From positions 248,001-312,000 of the forward strand of contig NW_002476162.1 of NCBI RefSeq assembly GCF_000189635.1: a DNA stretch of 64,000 nucleotides, written 5' to 3'. Shown here one piece after another: positions 1-12,714 of this stretch. The translations under genes and the position numbers were made by a program. A model generated the notes under the pieces. It saw nothing but the letters and a program-made list of their open reading frames with translations. It was not told the origin of the DNA and ran no database searches. Origin of the DNA: Tetrahymena thermophila SB210 (lineage: Eukaryota > Ciliophora > Oligohymenophorea > Hymenostomatida > Tetrahymenidae). Positions within the stretch are counted from its first letter, which is position 1. Every line of letters begins with the position of its first letter.

Positions 1-699
1 AAGGTTTTGTTAAAGGTCTTACCTTTATTTATTATAAAATTTATTTTGTAAATTTTTTAACTTCATTAATGAAAAATGTAAAAATTACTTTTTTTCTCCA
101 TTATGTATTCTTTTTACTGATCTTCCAAAGACAAAATGTAAAGTGATTAATCTTCTTATTTAAATTTTTATATAAAACCTTTGTTTAAATTTTCTATTTC
201 GCTTAGATTTTCCTCCTTAAATATATTTTATTTCATTTTTAAAATTATAGATTTTTTATATAAACATATTTTACCTCAATCATGAGACAAAGATAGAATG
301 CATTTATCAAATATTGAGAATAAACTTCATATTTGGATCCCTTTAACCAATCTAATTCTATTTTTCTACCTTTAACTAAATACTAAAAGTTCTCCATATT
401 TGGTTTGATGAAAGATATACAGTTAAATTTTATATTGCTTTTATATATTTTTTATTTAATATTAAGTTATTCTTCGTATGTAAGCCTTATTTTTAGTTGA
501 TACAAAATCAATATTCTCCAATTATTTATAATAAATTTATTATTTTGATTGAATATATTGTTTGCAAAAATTCTTATTTTTATTAAATGATTTATGTTAT
601 ATAGTCATAGAATATTTTATATAAATCAATTACACTTTATTATTGCCTACTATTATTGCTTATTTTAAGAATAAAATATTTGAAGTATTTATAACTCAT
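1..699 (-). CDS. 5' part of an unidentified gene, running off the left edge
   Basis: Read on the minus strand with TAA/TAG as Gln, three coding-like stretches follow each other. The first starts at an ATG at 699 and is rich in I, Q and K. A second (about 500-285) contains the pieces M-E-N-F-Q-Y-L-V-K-G and E-L-D-W-L-K-G and ends at a GTAAAATA donor. A third (about 215-90) contains S-L-Y-I-L-S-L-E-D-Q and ends at GTAATTTT. Donor and acceptor signals resemble those of better-supported genes here, but the join between the first two stretches is not resolved. I do not recognise the family. The 3' end lies outside the window. It could be two fragments instead of one gene. Confidence 0.4.
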
Positions 700-1619
700 C
701 GCTTTCAATCCACAAAGCAAAAAAAAACAATATTTGGTTGCTTATCATAGTTATTACCCTTTAAATACTAAATTTATATCTAAATATATTATCATTTTTA
801 AAAGTTAAGTAAAATTTTTAATTAAATTGGTAGATTTCTAAATTTTTTATTATGCTAAAATTACTAAAATATATTAAAATAAGTTTAAAAAATGAGAAAA
901 TAAAATTTTAATAAACAAAGAAACAAAATTTTATTTAGAAATGAAGTAAATTTATTATTTAAAAATATTAATTAAATAACTCAACTTATGATATTTAAAA
1001 CTAAAATAATGATTAGCAATACTCAAAATAATAATATGGCTTTTATTAATACCATAAAACCTCACTTTAGATATAAATGAATTAGTGAGAGTGTGCATAA
1101 TTTTTAAAAAACTAGGCACTTGAAATTATCAATTAACTAGGATACCTATACGAACAGAACGAGAAATTATGATATAAATAAGAAATTGTAAATAATAAAT
1201 TATTAAAAGTTTAGTTAACTATTTTAATATACATTTTTGGATATATTTGTATAAATTTTAGCGCGATTATTTTAAATTGAAATAACTCTTTGAAATATCA
1301 ACAAAAAAACTAAACATATAGAGGTGACACTGTTGTCATATGACATAATTTATATAATTTTATTATAAATAAATATTAATAATACATAATTGGTTATATT
1401 ATAAGATGAGATGATAGATATTTAATTATTATAGTTTTTATTTATTTATTTGCTTTTAAGGCTCAAAATTTTCATTTATTTTTTAATTAACATTCATCCC
1501 TTGATTTTTTTTTATTGCTAATTTTTTCAGATTATTTACAAACTTGTATTGGAAAATTTAATTTAGAAATTCATGAATGAAGGATTCTTAATTTAGCTAA
1601 AGATTTATCAAATTTTATA
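700..1619. other. intergenic, AT-rich
   Basis: Between the 5' end of the left-edge gene and the 3' end of the ankyrin kinase gene. No coding frame I trust on either strand; slightly less AT-rich around 1030-1160 but without a convincing exon. Confidence 0.5.
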
Positions 1620-4600
1620 TCAAGGAGAAACAAATGACCATCCAGCAATATAGTCTTTATCTCCCTTATAATCAGTTTCTGAGAATAAATTTGGATCAAA
1701 TTTTGTACTTATTCTGATCTTTCTATTTGGTCTAGGAGGTTTAAGTTTTCTATTTTAATTTTTATACAAATTTTTATAATTAATTAATTTACTAATCTAA
1801 TTTATTTACCTTTAATACACGGTATTCCAATCAACATCACCAAAGAAAGGATGGGCTTTAATTTCTTCTGCATCACCTTTACCTGAACCCAATCTTTTAG
1901 CTGGGTTTCTCTAAAGTAGCTATTTAAAAATATTTTGCATTGAATTAATTTGTTATTTAAGTTAAATTTTACTGCTTTTAAGAGAGATCTAGCTTCATTT
2001 GAAAGATATGAAGGAATTTTGAGAGGAGCTTTTTCAATGTTGTAAAAGAGTTCATCCCTAAATTTAATTTAGTTTAATAAAAATCTATAAAAATTTTTAG
2101 ATTATATTTTACCTGTTGTTAGCATAATATGGTGGAATACCTACTAGAAGCTCATACATAACAACACCTAATAAATACCAATCGACTGCTTTTCCATGTC
2201 CACATCTTTTTAGCATTTCAGGTGCCAAATAAGCCACTGAACCACAAAATGAGCGTGCACCAGATGAATGATCGAGTACACCTTCTTTGGAAAGACCAAA
2301 ATCAGTTAATTTGACATGTCCTTCATAGTCCAACACAATATTATCAGGTTTCAGATCTCTAAATATTACGTCTCTTTTGTGCAAATCTTCTAAAGCTAAA
2401 ATAGTTTCTGCAAGATAAATTTTAACAAGTTCTTCTGAAAATTTTTTTTCCTTTTGTAGATGCTCTCCTAAATCACCTCCTGGGCAATAATCCATAATCA
2501 AAAATAGTTTATCACTTGTTTAAAAGGCATAATTAAGCTTAACAATAAAAGGATGATTTGTAAGAGACATTACATTTCTTTCTGTCATAGCATACTTAGT
2601 TAAATTATGACCTTTTTATAATTGAAAATGATAAATTAATTATTACAAAAATAGAAAATGATTTACGAATAATTTTAGATTTATGGAGCACTTTCATGGC
2701 ATAGAGCATTTGAGATCCCTTCTTTTCAACTAAGTAAACTTCTCCAAATGAACCTTTTCCTATTAACCCATGAACGATAAAATCAGTAGGCCCTACTTTT
2801 TCCTCTTAGGCTCCAAATGAACTTTTGCTTTCATCTGAAGTGCTAGTTTTTTCATTGATTGAGCTTTTATTGTCGTTTTCTGAAGATTTTTTCTAATTTT
2901 AATAGAATAACAATAATTAAATTAAAATTAATTTTTGATAAAAATATTTTTTTATTACATAAACACCATTGCTCTTATTTTCAACTTATATTTCAGGATT
3001 GTTGCTTTTTGGTACTTTTTAGAACATTTACTATACATTTTATGATTGTACATCATGAATTTGCAACTTTTGTTAACTTTGCAAAAGCTATTTCTATAAC
3101 TGGAAGAAATTTTCGAAAGCTTTTTTAACTTCATCATTACCTGCTAATTGATATGCTTCTTAATTGTTTAAGTTCTTCTTTTTGAAAAATAAAGAAGGTT
3201 TCCTTAATAGGATATCTACTACCTTTTTATGGCAATTGATTGAAGCATAGTGAAGTGCTGTGTTTTCTTTAGAGTCAAAATTATTTATATCTGCCCCTGC
3301 AGTTATCAACAGTTAGCACACATCTTCATGGCCTCTATAATTTTAAATAATATTTTTATTTATAAATTCATTAAAGAAAGTTATTTATTAACAAAATCAT
3401 ATTCAAATTAAATTATATTTTTCAAGAAACTTTTAAATGATAATTAACTAAAAATATAAATTTTAAAAAGTTTAATTACTCTTTGCAAGCAAACATTAAA
3501 GGTGTTATAAGCTATTTATTTTGACTGTCAATATTTGCTTCGTTGAAAAGTAAAAAGTTTACTAATTATGCATTTCCATTTTAAGCTGCATAATGTAAAG
3601 CAGTATTTTACTCTTCATCTTTAAAATTAATCTCAGCTCTCATTTCACCTCTTTTCTTATCGAGGTATCCAATACACTCTTAGTGCTTATTCAATTTAGC
3701 ACATGAAATAAACTGTAAATTGATATTTCTTTTTTCAGTCCTAAATATTTTTAACATTAAATAAATTGAATTCAATATAATTTTATCATAAATTAAATAA
3801 TTTACCACCACTGCTAAAAGTTTTGTGATTAACTCTAAGCCTAAATTTCTTAGGTAGTTTATGCTTAAACGTATACTTCTGTATCTAAATTTTAGGTACT
3901 ATTAGTATTTGGGTCAAACTAGACATGTGTTACTTTTTCTATATTTGAATTAGTTTAATTTATTGAGCTCGATACTTCTGATGTTAAACTGGGTTGATTT
4001 TAAGTAGTTGGAGTAGATTAATGAGTAGCACTGCTAGTAGGTTTCTTTCCACTGAAATTTATTTATGATTATGACTGTTGTCCCAAATTGTGAGATGAGG
4101 ATTAATTACTCATAGGCTAATAGTTTTATATTTAGGCAGGTGACTAAGGGATAGAACTTGAAACATTAGGTGAAGACTCTTGCTTTTGAATTGATGGAGT
4201 TTTTGTTTGTGATGATTGAGAAGTCAAGTTAATGTTAGAACTTTATAATTGTATTTAAGATTAAGGTACATTAGTTTATGTTACTTAACGCTATTCTTGT
4301 AATTTTCGACTGAATAACTACTAAGTAATCGATGTTGGTAATCCCGTTTAAGAATTATTTTTGCTTTAAGTTCTGGGTGTATGAGAATTTGAAAGATTAT
4401 TTGTACTTAAATTAACAGAAATATTTTAAGGTGATATGTTTCTACTGTTTGAGGCAGATTTATTCATACCGCTCATGTAAGTGAATTGAGACTACTAATA
4501 GGATGGTTTTTAATCAGATGAGCTAATAAATTTAGAATAAAAATATTAGTCTTAAATATTATAATTGTTTATTTACAATTAGTGATATCCTGTCTTTGGA

Positions 4601-6467
4601 GTCTACTCATTTACTTTATTCTAAAAAGCTTTTTAATAAAAATAAATAATTTTTGATATATTAGAAAGTTGATTTATTGTAAGCTACATGAATCTGTTGA
4701 GTGAGCTTAGAAGTTTGATTATTGATTCTTTTTGATATCGCTATAAGAGTTGTTTACAAGATTAGCAGGTATCGAAGCAGGGGTTGGATTATTTGAATGA
4801 GTTGGTGTCTGTGATTTGAAATTGGAAGAATAACCATCTTTTATTTAAATTAATTTAGATATTATATTTTGATTTACCTTAGATGCTAAAATAATAATTA
4901 CTTGAAATGGGTATTTGCTTTTAACTTTAGTTGATATTTTAAGATGATGAATGAGAAGTGAGAAGCCTGTTATTAGAGTTTTCTTCAACAGCCTCGTTAC
5001 TTTTGAAAACTATTATTTTAATATTAAATTAAACAAGAAATAGAAAAATAGAAACTGCTGCTTTGCAGATTTTTTTTGAAAAATTCTTAAAATTTGAAAA
5101 TAAATAACAAACAAATAAACAAAATTAAATTTTAGAAACTCTTCTTTAAAATATGTAAATAGAAAGATAGATAAATAAATAAACAAATACTATTTATCTA
5201 TCCATCTATTTTATAATTTTTTGAAGAAAAGAAAAATATTTTTTAAATAATTCACTTGATAAAAAGTACTTTCAAGTATAAATTGATAATATTATTTATT
5301 ACCTCTTTATGTTTATGGGGCTTATAAATTCTTAGAGGAAGTAAATGTTGTAGAAATTGTATTTCCAATTTATTTTATTTGTTCTTTAACATTACGGGCT
5401 GATTTTAATCCTCCTCCATTTGCTAATCCTTAATCCTTTTGAGGAATGTTTGTGGAATAAGTGGTTTTGAGCCCACCAGTATAATTATTTTAAGACAATT
5501 AATAATTTGAATTAGTGTTATAATTTGTAAGAAGACCTTGTAGTGATTAGTTGACATGCTAGGAATTTTGATTTGATGTTATAGGATTTGCTTTACCAAA
5601 TTATTGGGATTGATTTATTAGTTTATTTTTTTCTTCTGGATTTTATAAATTGTTTTAATTTCCTAACTTATTGCTAGAGGCATAATTTGTAAAATTCATA
5701 TTTGAATATTTATTCTGTTATCCTGAGCGATTGAGTGGAGAAAGACTTTTATTTGTAGCCTACTAAAATTGTTACTGTTATTGGTATTGCTAAGGTGGTT
5801 TAGGAGTCTAAGACTCGTATGTATTTTGAATATTGTTAGTAGGTATTTTTTTAACAGTTTAATTCATGCTATATTATATTCCGTTATTTACATTACTAGT
5901 CATCATAGGGCTTTTTTCTTTATATTATTCAGTGTTATTAATATTGTATTAGTTCACATTTTATTGCTAATGAGGTACAAACCCATTTTACTAATAACCA
6001 TTGCTTGAATTTAAATTTTTAGTTTGTTGGAATAAATTTTAGTATTAAGGTATTCCATTTAGTCCCTAAATATTCTAAATTTAAGAGCTTTACATTTATT
6101 GCTGATTAGTAAGTGTGTTTTATGTTTTTAAAATCTATGAGCTGTTTGTATGACTTAAAGGAGAATTAGCTTATCGAGGTGCTTGCAAATCTAGTTGATA
6201 TTGCTTTGTATTATTTTGATTTGGGCTACCCTAAAATGTAGAACTCTATAAAGCGCCTTATGTTTATATGTAATAGTTATTGCTGTAATTAGGAGTACTT
6301 GACCCATTATTTTATCCATTCATGCTACTATTTAGTAACCCACCTGTGTTAGGAGAAATACTCCTATTTTGGTAGTTGCTTAATGCAGAATTCAAAGGCT
6401 ACACATTATTTTAGCTGCGATTCTTTATATCATATAAATTTGTAATAGAAAAGGGATTATAACTCAT
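1620..6467 (-). CDS. ankyrin-repeat AGC-type Ser/Thr protein kinase with long Q/N/S-rich N-terminus
   Basis: ATP-dependent serine/threonine kinase with a protein-binding ankyrin region. From the N-terminus: a start at 6467 (M-S-Y-N-P-F, with an in-frame TGA just upstream); a disordered region very rich in Asn, Gln and Ser (about 6467-3850); ankyrin repeats at about 3720-3480 and 3345-3160 (N-T-A-L-H-Y-A twice, [14 protein letters not shown]); a Q-rich linker; then a complete kinase. Visible kinase motifs: [32 protein letters not shown], and an AGC C-tail ending I-A-G-W-S-F-V-S-P before TGA, which resembles a hydrophobic motif. Introns I could place include 1750-1809, about 1925-1970, 2050-2110, 2610-2670, 2895-2960, 3345-3485, 3740-3810 and about 5000-5310. 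The exon junction near 3810 is uncertain. The kinase call is firm; its substrates are unknown. Confidence 0.9.
5165..5210. repeat. imperfect inverted repeat inside a long intron of the ankyrin kinase gene
   Basis: The arm AGATAGATAAATA (5165-5177) is followed by TATTTATCTATCCATCT (from 5191), nearly its reverse complement, separated by about 13 bases. It lies in a roughly 300-bp intron otherwise made of A/T-rich tetranucleotide-like sequence. It may only reflect simple-sequence drift. Confidence 0.5.
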
Positions 6468-8758
6468 ATGCGAATCAATTATTCAATGACCTTTTCTCCT
6501 ATCTACTAGAATCTAATAACTTTATAACTGAAAGCAAAAAATTGTGAGTGTTTATATGTTCTTAATGCTACTTATTACCTAATTACCTATTCTTAAGATA
6601 ATATATGAAATAATTTCGTTTGATTACTTTTTATTGTTTTTTATCAACTAAATAATTAATTATTGTATTTTTTTGTTTTTGCGGAATGGTTTGGTTTGTT
6701 TTATCTTTTTTCTTATTAATACGATGGATGTCTGTCTGTATGTCTTTTATATTTATTTTTCATTTAATTAATTAAACATAAATAAAGAAATAAAGAAATC
6801 AAATGTTTGCTCCTTTGATTGATGATTCGCCTAATAAGTTTAAATTTTCAATATAAAAAGGCAGATATAATTTATCTTTAAAATATAAAATGAGAGATTA
6901 AAAGTGAATTATACTATTTACTACCAATAAATATATAAATCCATGAATGCACTTATAAAATTTCATTAGGGTTATTTTCACTCGACTATATTCTTTTTCT
7001 TTATTTAGCGATCTTATAAAATAATCCAGTTAAAATTCATTCATTTATTTTATTCATAACAAGTATTATTCTTATCTTATATGCTAAAATAGATAGGATG
7101 AATAAGAAGACTCTATTTTATATCTTTTACTATTATTTCTTAACTTAAAACTGAGCTGAATGATTGCCTGACTGACTGACTGATATACTGACTAAAACTA
7201 ATAATATATTTTTGAAAATCTATCTATCTTTATTTAATTATTACAATAATATTTCTAGATTAATAACAACAAGTAAAGTTACTTGCTTAAATACATATGT
7301 AACAATTAGGAAACTAGTGGCATTCATTTACCAGTTGTTAAGAATATATAGTTAGTAACCAAAAAATTATATTTTATAATTACTGGCTTAATACTTCAAC
7401 TTAGATGCTAGTTGCATAGAACTCAAAAATTACCCGAATCACTTTTAATTTTAGGGAAAATAAGTAGTATAACATTATCTCTAAACAAACAAAAAATTTA
7501 TAATATATTATTAAAATATCTGAAGATAGTTTTAGTTATATTATTGTCTAAAAAATATCTACTAAAAAAATAGAGTAATTTAATATGTGAATTAAATGCA
7601 ATCAAAATAATTTAAATCTATCATTTCTTAAATATAGTTTTAATAACTAAAACTAGTCAAAGTGGAAGATTATGTTTAGCTTATTATAATTAGATTCTTA
7701 TTAAGTAATAATCATTCATTTTTAAATAACTAAAGCTTATCTTATAGAAAAAATAAAAGAAAATGTGGTAAATTATTAACTAAACTGATTTAAACAAAAT
7801 TAAATTTAAGAATAAAAAAATAAATTTGTATTATTAAAACTATTTGAGTCTTTGCTAAAATAATTAAACATGTAATTTATTAATTTAAAAAAGTAATAAA
7901 TTTTGTAGTGTAGATAGATAGCAAAATAGAAATAAAGGATAGTATATTTATTAAAAATAAAATTCATAATAGCATCAATATGAATTTTCATATCTATTAA
8001 TACCCAAAATAAATTTAAAGATATCTAAATTATATATAAGAAGGTGGTATAAGGTAAATTTTTAAGCGAAATTACTATCAATAGCTTTTTTTTTTTGCCT
8101 AATAGAAAATAAGCAAGGATTAGGAATTAATTAATAAGACTTTTAATTCTAATTGACACACTAAAAATAAAATATTCGAGCAATTTTATGAGATTAATTG
8201 AATTTTTATTTATTGTTTTAGTGGTATTTAGGTATATTTTGATATTTACTTTTTAATATACTAATTAAAAAAGACAGTAAAACTTTATTAAATTACTGGT
8301 TAGTAAAAAAGTGAGCGAGTGAAAAAGTACTTTTAATCTTTTAATTTACAAAATAAATATTTAATATTAAAATTAAAAAAAGCTATCAATTTTTTAATTG
8401 ATATTTTATGTATTTATATCAAAAGTATTTACTTAATTTATTTATTTGATCTCGATTATTTTCAACTTAAAATTCCATTTGTATCTTTTATGAGAAATAT
8501 TATGTTTTCAATATATTTTGCTGCTAACTCATAAATTTTATAAACTCATTTATACAAAAATACTTTTCATATTTACTTTAAATAATCTTTAAAGACTTTA
8601 TTCATTCAAATCAACTAAAGATTTAAAATAAAATTTTTTATATGCATGCTTTTTTAATAATTTAAACTTCAATTTAAAAAATTAAAAATATATTATATAC
8701 AATATGATTTAAATTAAAATTTATTATTTTTATTTTTTGAAAAATTAGATCAGACTTT
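6468..8758. other. intergenic, upstream of the ankyrin kinase gene
   Basis: Probably holds the promoter of the minus-strand kinase gene next to 6467. Contains short simple repeats (TCTG near 6730, GACT at 7165-7184). No supportable coding frame. Confidence 0.5.
7165..7184. repeat. (GACT)n microsatellite
   Basis: Four uninterrupted copies of a CTGA/GACT tetranucleotide followed by a degenerate tail to about 7194. Confidence 0.8.
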
Positions 8759-10596
8759 TCAAATAATTTCATTTTAGCCTAAAAATGCTCCTGTTTTTAT
8801 TTTATGGATTTTTGGATTAAATTTTTGACTTGCATTTATATTATTAGAAATACTATTTCTTTTCTAATCTTAAATAAGCGGAAGACTTCTCTGCATATCA
8901 GAGTATTCTTTTTTAGATATGAAGCTTTAAGCATAATCCTAAAAGAAAAATTATTATAAAAAATATATTATTATTAATTTTACGTTTGACCTAGGTGATT
9001 GATCAACTCTTTTTTAATAGTATGACCTTTCGCTCTATTGTTTAACCAAATCAAATCTTTGAGGATTAAATAAAGGATTATAAGAACTACTTTATTTATT
9101 CCAGCTTGATATTAAACAATCATGCTAATTTAAGTCATAAGCTTGAGGTGATTTCTAAATTTCAGGAAAATATGGTTTAGGACTTAACTAATATAAGTGT
9201 GGTATTTCTCTGGTTTGTTTTTTTTCTGTTTTATCATAAATTTGACTGCTTTTCTATTTAACCTATTGAATATTTTCTTTTTGATAATTTTGCTATGGAT
9301 TACTTAGTTAATAGTCATTAGATCCTTTATCCTGTTCATCTTTTTTAAATGAATTTACATTCCTTTTTGATTGATTTATAATTAATTTTTTATTTGAAAC
9401 TTAAAAAATACTTGTTAATTTCATTAAAAATAAGAATTTATGAATTTCATAATAAATAAAAATCCTTTTAAATTATTTGAAAATTGAAAAATTGTCTTAA
9501 GAATAATAAAATATTTACTTATTCTACATTTCTAGTTTTGGAGATTAGGTTTAGAAATTTTGCATTTACTAAGTTATAGGATTATAGATAACATCTTGCC
9601 TTTGTCTTTTTATAGATTTCAGAGAAATCTAAATTTTTAATTAATTATTTATTTATTTATTTTTTTATTTGTATTATATAGATAAAAAAAGGAGATAAAT
9701 ATTTAATAATCAATTTATTTACTTTTTAATCTCCTGATGATGGTTTACCTTCATTTGTAATAATATCAAATTCTCTATCCTATTCTTAAACAACTCTGCT
9801 TTTATGAGCCTTTTATTGAAATAAAAATTTCTTAATATGAAATATTTTTTGTTTGTTTGTTAGTTTGTTGATTTTATAAAAATCAAAGATGAATTGACTG
9901 CTTAGTTATTTTTCATTTCTTATAAAATTCATTCTATTATAAACTTAAATTACCTTTTTTGTGCTGCCAAGAATTGTGTAGCTCTTCATTATTTCTGGAT
10001 CTAAATTTCTGTGGGTAATAATATCATATTCTCTAGCCTCTAAGAGGATCAAAGGTTTATGGTGGTGCTTAGAGTCTAGTGTTTAGTTTTTAGATTTTAT
10101 TTGATATTAATCAGTTTACTTTAGTGTATCCTTGCTTTGATTGCTAAGTAGCTTTGATTTAAGTGATTATTTATTAAAAATATCAAAATCGCTCTCATAT
10201 TAAAATATTCCTTTTTCCTTTTTTATTTTTTTATCATTTTATTAATGTTAAATGTAAAAAAAAAATAATACCATTTTCCTTTTTTAAGTATTTTTAATAA
10301 TTTCTTGAGTCTTATGAGCTTCTTCTGATTCCTTTTTGTTAGTTAAATGTAATATATTAAAGTTTCTAAGGTATTTTATTCTAGTAGAACTTGAAAACTA
10401 ATACCTTTTATGGATTCAAGTAAATTCCTATAATTGGATCAAATTCTCTATGCTTTTTGTGTAAATTCTTCATTGAAAATCTATCATTTTCATTCAAGTT
10501 TAATTTCTCTCTTCTACTTTTGTCATAATCTTGAAGCATTGATTTCCATCTTTGAATTGGATCTAAATCTTTGGGTTATTCCTAAAATATATTCAT
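8759..10596 (-). CDS. hypothetical protein with a repeated R-E-[FY]-D motif
   Basis: I do not recognise the family. Start chosen at ATG 10596 (M-N-I-F-Q-E-Q-P-K-D-L-D-P); stop TGA at 8759. At least seven exons with short AT-rich introns; examples end K|GTATTAG (about 10405), K-R-K-M|GTATTA (about 10273) and S-T-K-K|GTAATT (about 9953). A related motif recurs in three exons: H-R-E-F-D-P-I-I-G near 10450, A-R-E-Y-D-I-I-T-H near 10030, D-R-E-F-D-I-I-T-N near 9765. The rest is hydrophilic, rich in Q, N, S and K, with no signal peptide or membrane segment. Repeats spaced exon by exon suggest internal duplication of a short binding motif. Exon edges in 9340-9720 are uncertain. Confidence 0.75.
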
Positions 10597-11231
10597 CTAA
10601 TTAAAAATTTTTTGAGATTGTTAAAATTTTATTTATTTATTTATAAAAGCACTTAATTAACAAATTATTTATAAAGAAGAATGAATACTTGAGATATTTT
10701 TTTCTCTTTAACATTATCAATGACTGATATTGATGAAAAGTTAATAAAGATATTATTTCATTTTTATATTTTTACAATATACAATTATTCTATAATCCAT
10801 AAACAAAAAACAAACAAATACTAAATTTGTTTAGATAGTTAATTCCCCTTAGATATTTTTACTTCTTATCCTGAAATTAAAAATTTACAAAATATTTTTT
10901 GTTCTTATTTTTGAAATATTTTGCATTTTTAATTAACTTTTGTAATTAATTCTTATCATAGTATTAACAAATTTTTTAATTTTCAAATTTCTCTTTTTTT
11001 ATTTATGTTAAACAAAAAATAATATAAATTTATATTTTCTTCGTATGTTAAAATATCATAACAAAAAAAATATTTTGAAATTTAATCATTGAAATTCATA
11101 AATTATATAATAATTATTTTAGAACATTTTTATTTTCTGTTTGTAAATTTAAAATACAAATAAACTGGGTATTAATTAATATAGAAATTATAAATTATAT
11201 ATGAAGACTTATTGATTAGATGAGTATTCAT
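10597..11231. other. intergenic, AT-rich
   Basis: Separates two genes on the minus strand. Nothing coding seen; mostly A/T runs. Confidence 0.5.
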
Positions 11232-12131
11232 TCATCTCTTAAAATGAAAATATAAATAAACAGATAAACCTAAAATACCAAATCCAATAATTCCTAAGGT
11301 TATTGATGAGCATATATATTGAAAACCAGTAAATTCTTCTTGTATTAAAGAGTTGCAAGAAGTGCAATACACTTCAACTTTATTAAATAAACAAACAGGT
11401 TTTGGATTATCTTTAGAGTATTCTTCCAAGTAAGAACAGCAAAAACAATCATAAATTACTTTAAAAATATTTGGGCACTTTTTTTATTATTGTTATAAAC
11501 AATATTAATCATATTCTTTTTTTCTGTTATAACTACTCTTGTAGTAGGGTATATCAATATTATGACTTGTAATTTAGCTAGTATTAGAAACTATATCACA
11601 ACAATTATTCATAAATTTGCAGCAACTTAAAGCACAATCTTAATCAAATTTAAATTTACAATCACAACAATCACAGCAGTCACAGCAGTCACAACTGGAG
11701 CAACAATCTGAATCGCATGAATCAAAAAAACCTATCAAAGCAAGTATTATTCCAATTATTGCAGAAATCAATCCACCAATAAAAAAAAATAAAATAACCA
11801 AAGAAAAACAAAATAGGGGCCTTGTAATGTAAAGATGCTAATATGTATTTAAGTGCTTACAATATTTTATTTCATTTATATCTCTAATAGTAAAATCGAT
11901 TTTTCGAGGCTAACAATCCTAATAACAAATAATTTGAGATTATCTCTTATCATCTGCTGGTGGAGGTGGAATAGGAATATCTATTTAACAATAACTTTTG
12001 TTTTAGTTTTCCATAAATTACTTCTCCATGTCATTAAATAAAAGTGGAGATGAATTTTCTAAATTTTCATTAGTTTATTAAATTTCATTAAAATCAATAA
12101 AAGATTCATTTATTGATTATTGTTTCTCCAT
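11232..12131 (-). CDS. cysteine-rich two-span membrane protein, paralogue 1 of 3
   Basis: A 299-residue, intronless reading frame (ATG 12131, TGA 11232) with many TAA/TAG Gln codons. Order of parts: acidic, Gln/Asn-rich cytosol-like N-terminus; the proline motif I-P-I-P-P-P-P-A at about 53-59; a C-x-H-rich stretch with E-I-K-Y-C-K-H and L-Y-I-T-R-P near 87-105; first hydrophobic span about 106-136; a dense cysteine block (repeats of C-D-C-C) about 139-178; a second motif N-K-V-E-V-Y-C-T-S-C-N at 250-260 with E-E-F-T-G; second hydrophobic span about 275-297 at the extreme C-terminus. The cysteine block could bind metal or form disulphides. Two paralogues lie downstream of it in window coordinates, on the same strand. 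Function unknown; the C-terminal module faintly resembles the first half of a LITAF-type zinc/membrane domain. Confidence 0.85.
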
Positions 12132-12289
12132 TTTTTTATTTAGTTTTGTTCTTTATTTATACCGATTACCAAATTTTATTTTATTAATATTAATTATTTT
12201 AATTTTTTAGGAAATTTTAAGAAATTAAAAGTTAACTAAATGATATATTTAACAAATTATAAAAGAATAATTCTTTAACAAAAATATAA

Positions 12290-12370
12290 CAAGAAAATAA
12301 ACAAAAAAATCAATAAATAAACAAATAAGCAAGTAAACAAAAAGCAAATGAACAAAGAAAAAAAGAAATA
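12290..12370. repeat. A-rich AAAC/AAAT/AAAG simple-sequence tract
   Basis: A run of degenerate tetranucleotides (AAAC, AAAT, AAAG) on the plus strand, almost free of T. Similar tracts occur in the intron near 5100-5190. Confidence 0.7.
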
Positions 12371-12714
12371 TTATCTATCTTTCTTCAAACCCTTTTATAT
12401 AGTATTACTTTTTCATGTTTTTTAAGATAATAAAAAAAAACTATTAATTGTTTCATTATTTTTAAGATTTTAATTATTTTTATTGAGTGAATACAAATGT
12501 TTTAGTATCCTTATGTATTGATCAGATTTTTGATTGCCTGATTAGGTAAAATATGCTTTATCAAATTTAATATATATTTTTTAATATTCGATATTATGAG
12601 ATCAAATATCATTTATTTTTGCATATGATTTAGAAGATCAAATAAAATTAAAATAAAAAAATGTTAAAAGGCTAACCTTTTTATAAAGGAGGATAATTAT
12701 CATATAGTTATTGA

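Noticed and set aside
2859-3137. Overlapping small frames on both strands
   Set aside because: They overlap the linker between ankyrin repeats and kinase, whose correct minus-strand frame reads through here with Gln codons.
5769-6008. Hydrophobic plus-strand frame
   Set aside because: Antisense of the Asn/Gln/Ser-rich N-terminus of the ankyrin kinase; AAT and CAA codons read backwards give Leu, Ile and Val.
7806-7991. Phe/Tyr/Ile-rich minus-strand frame
   Set aside because: Intergenic AT-rich DNA, no motif and no neighbouring exon in phase.
11853-12041. Plus-strand frame of 62 codons
   Set aside because: Antisense of cysteine-rich paralogue 1.
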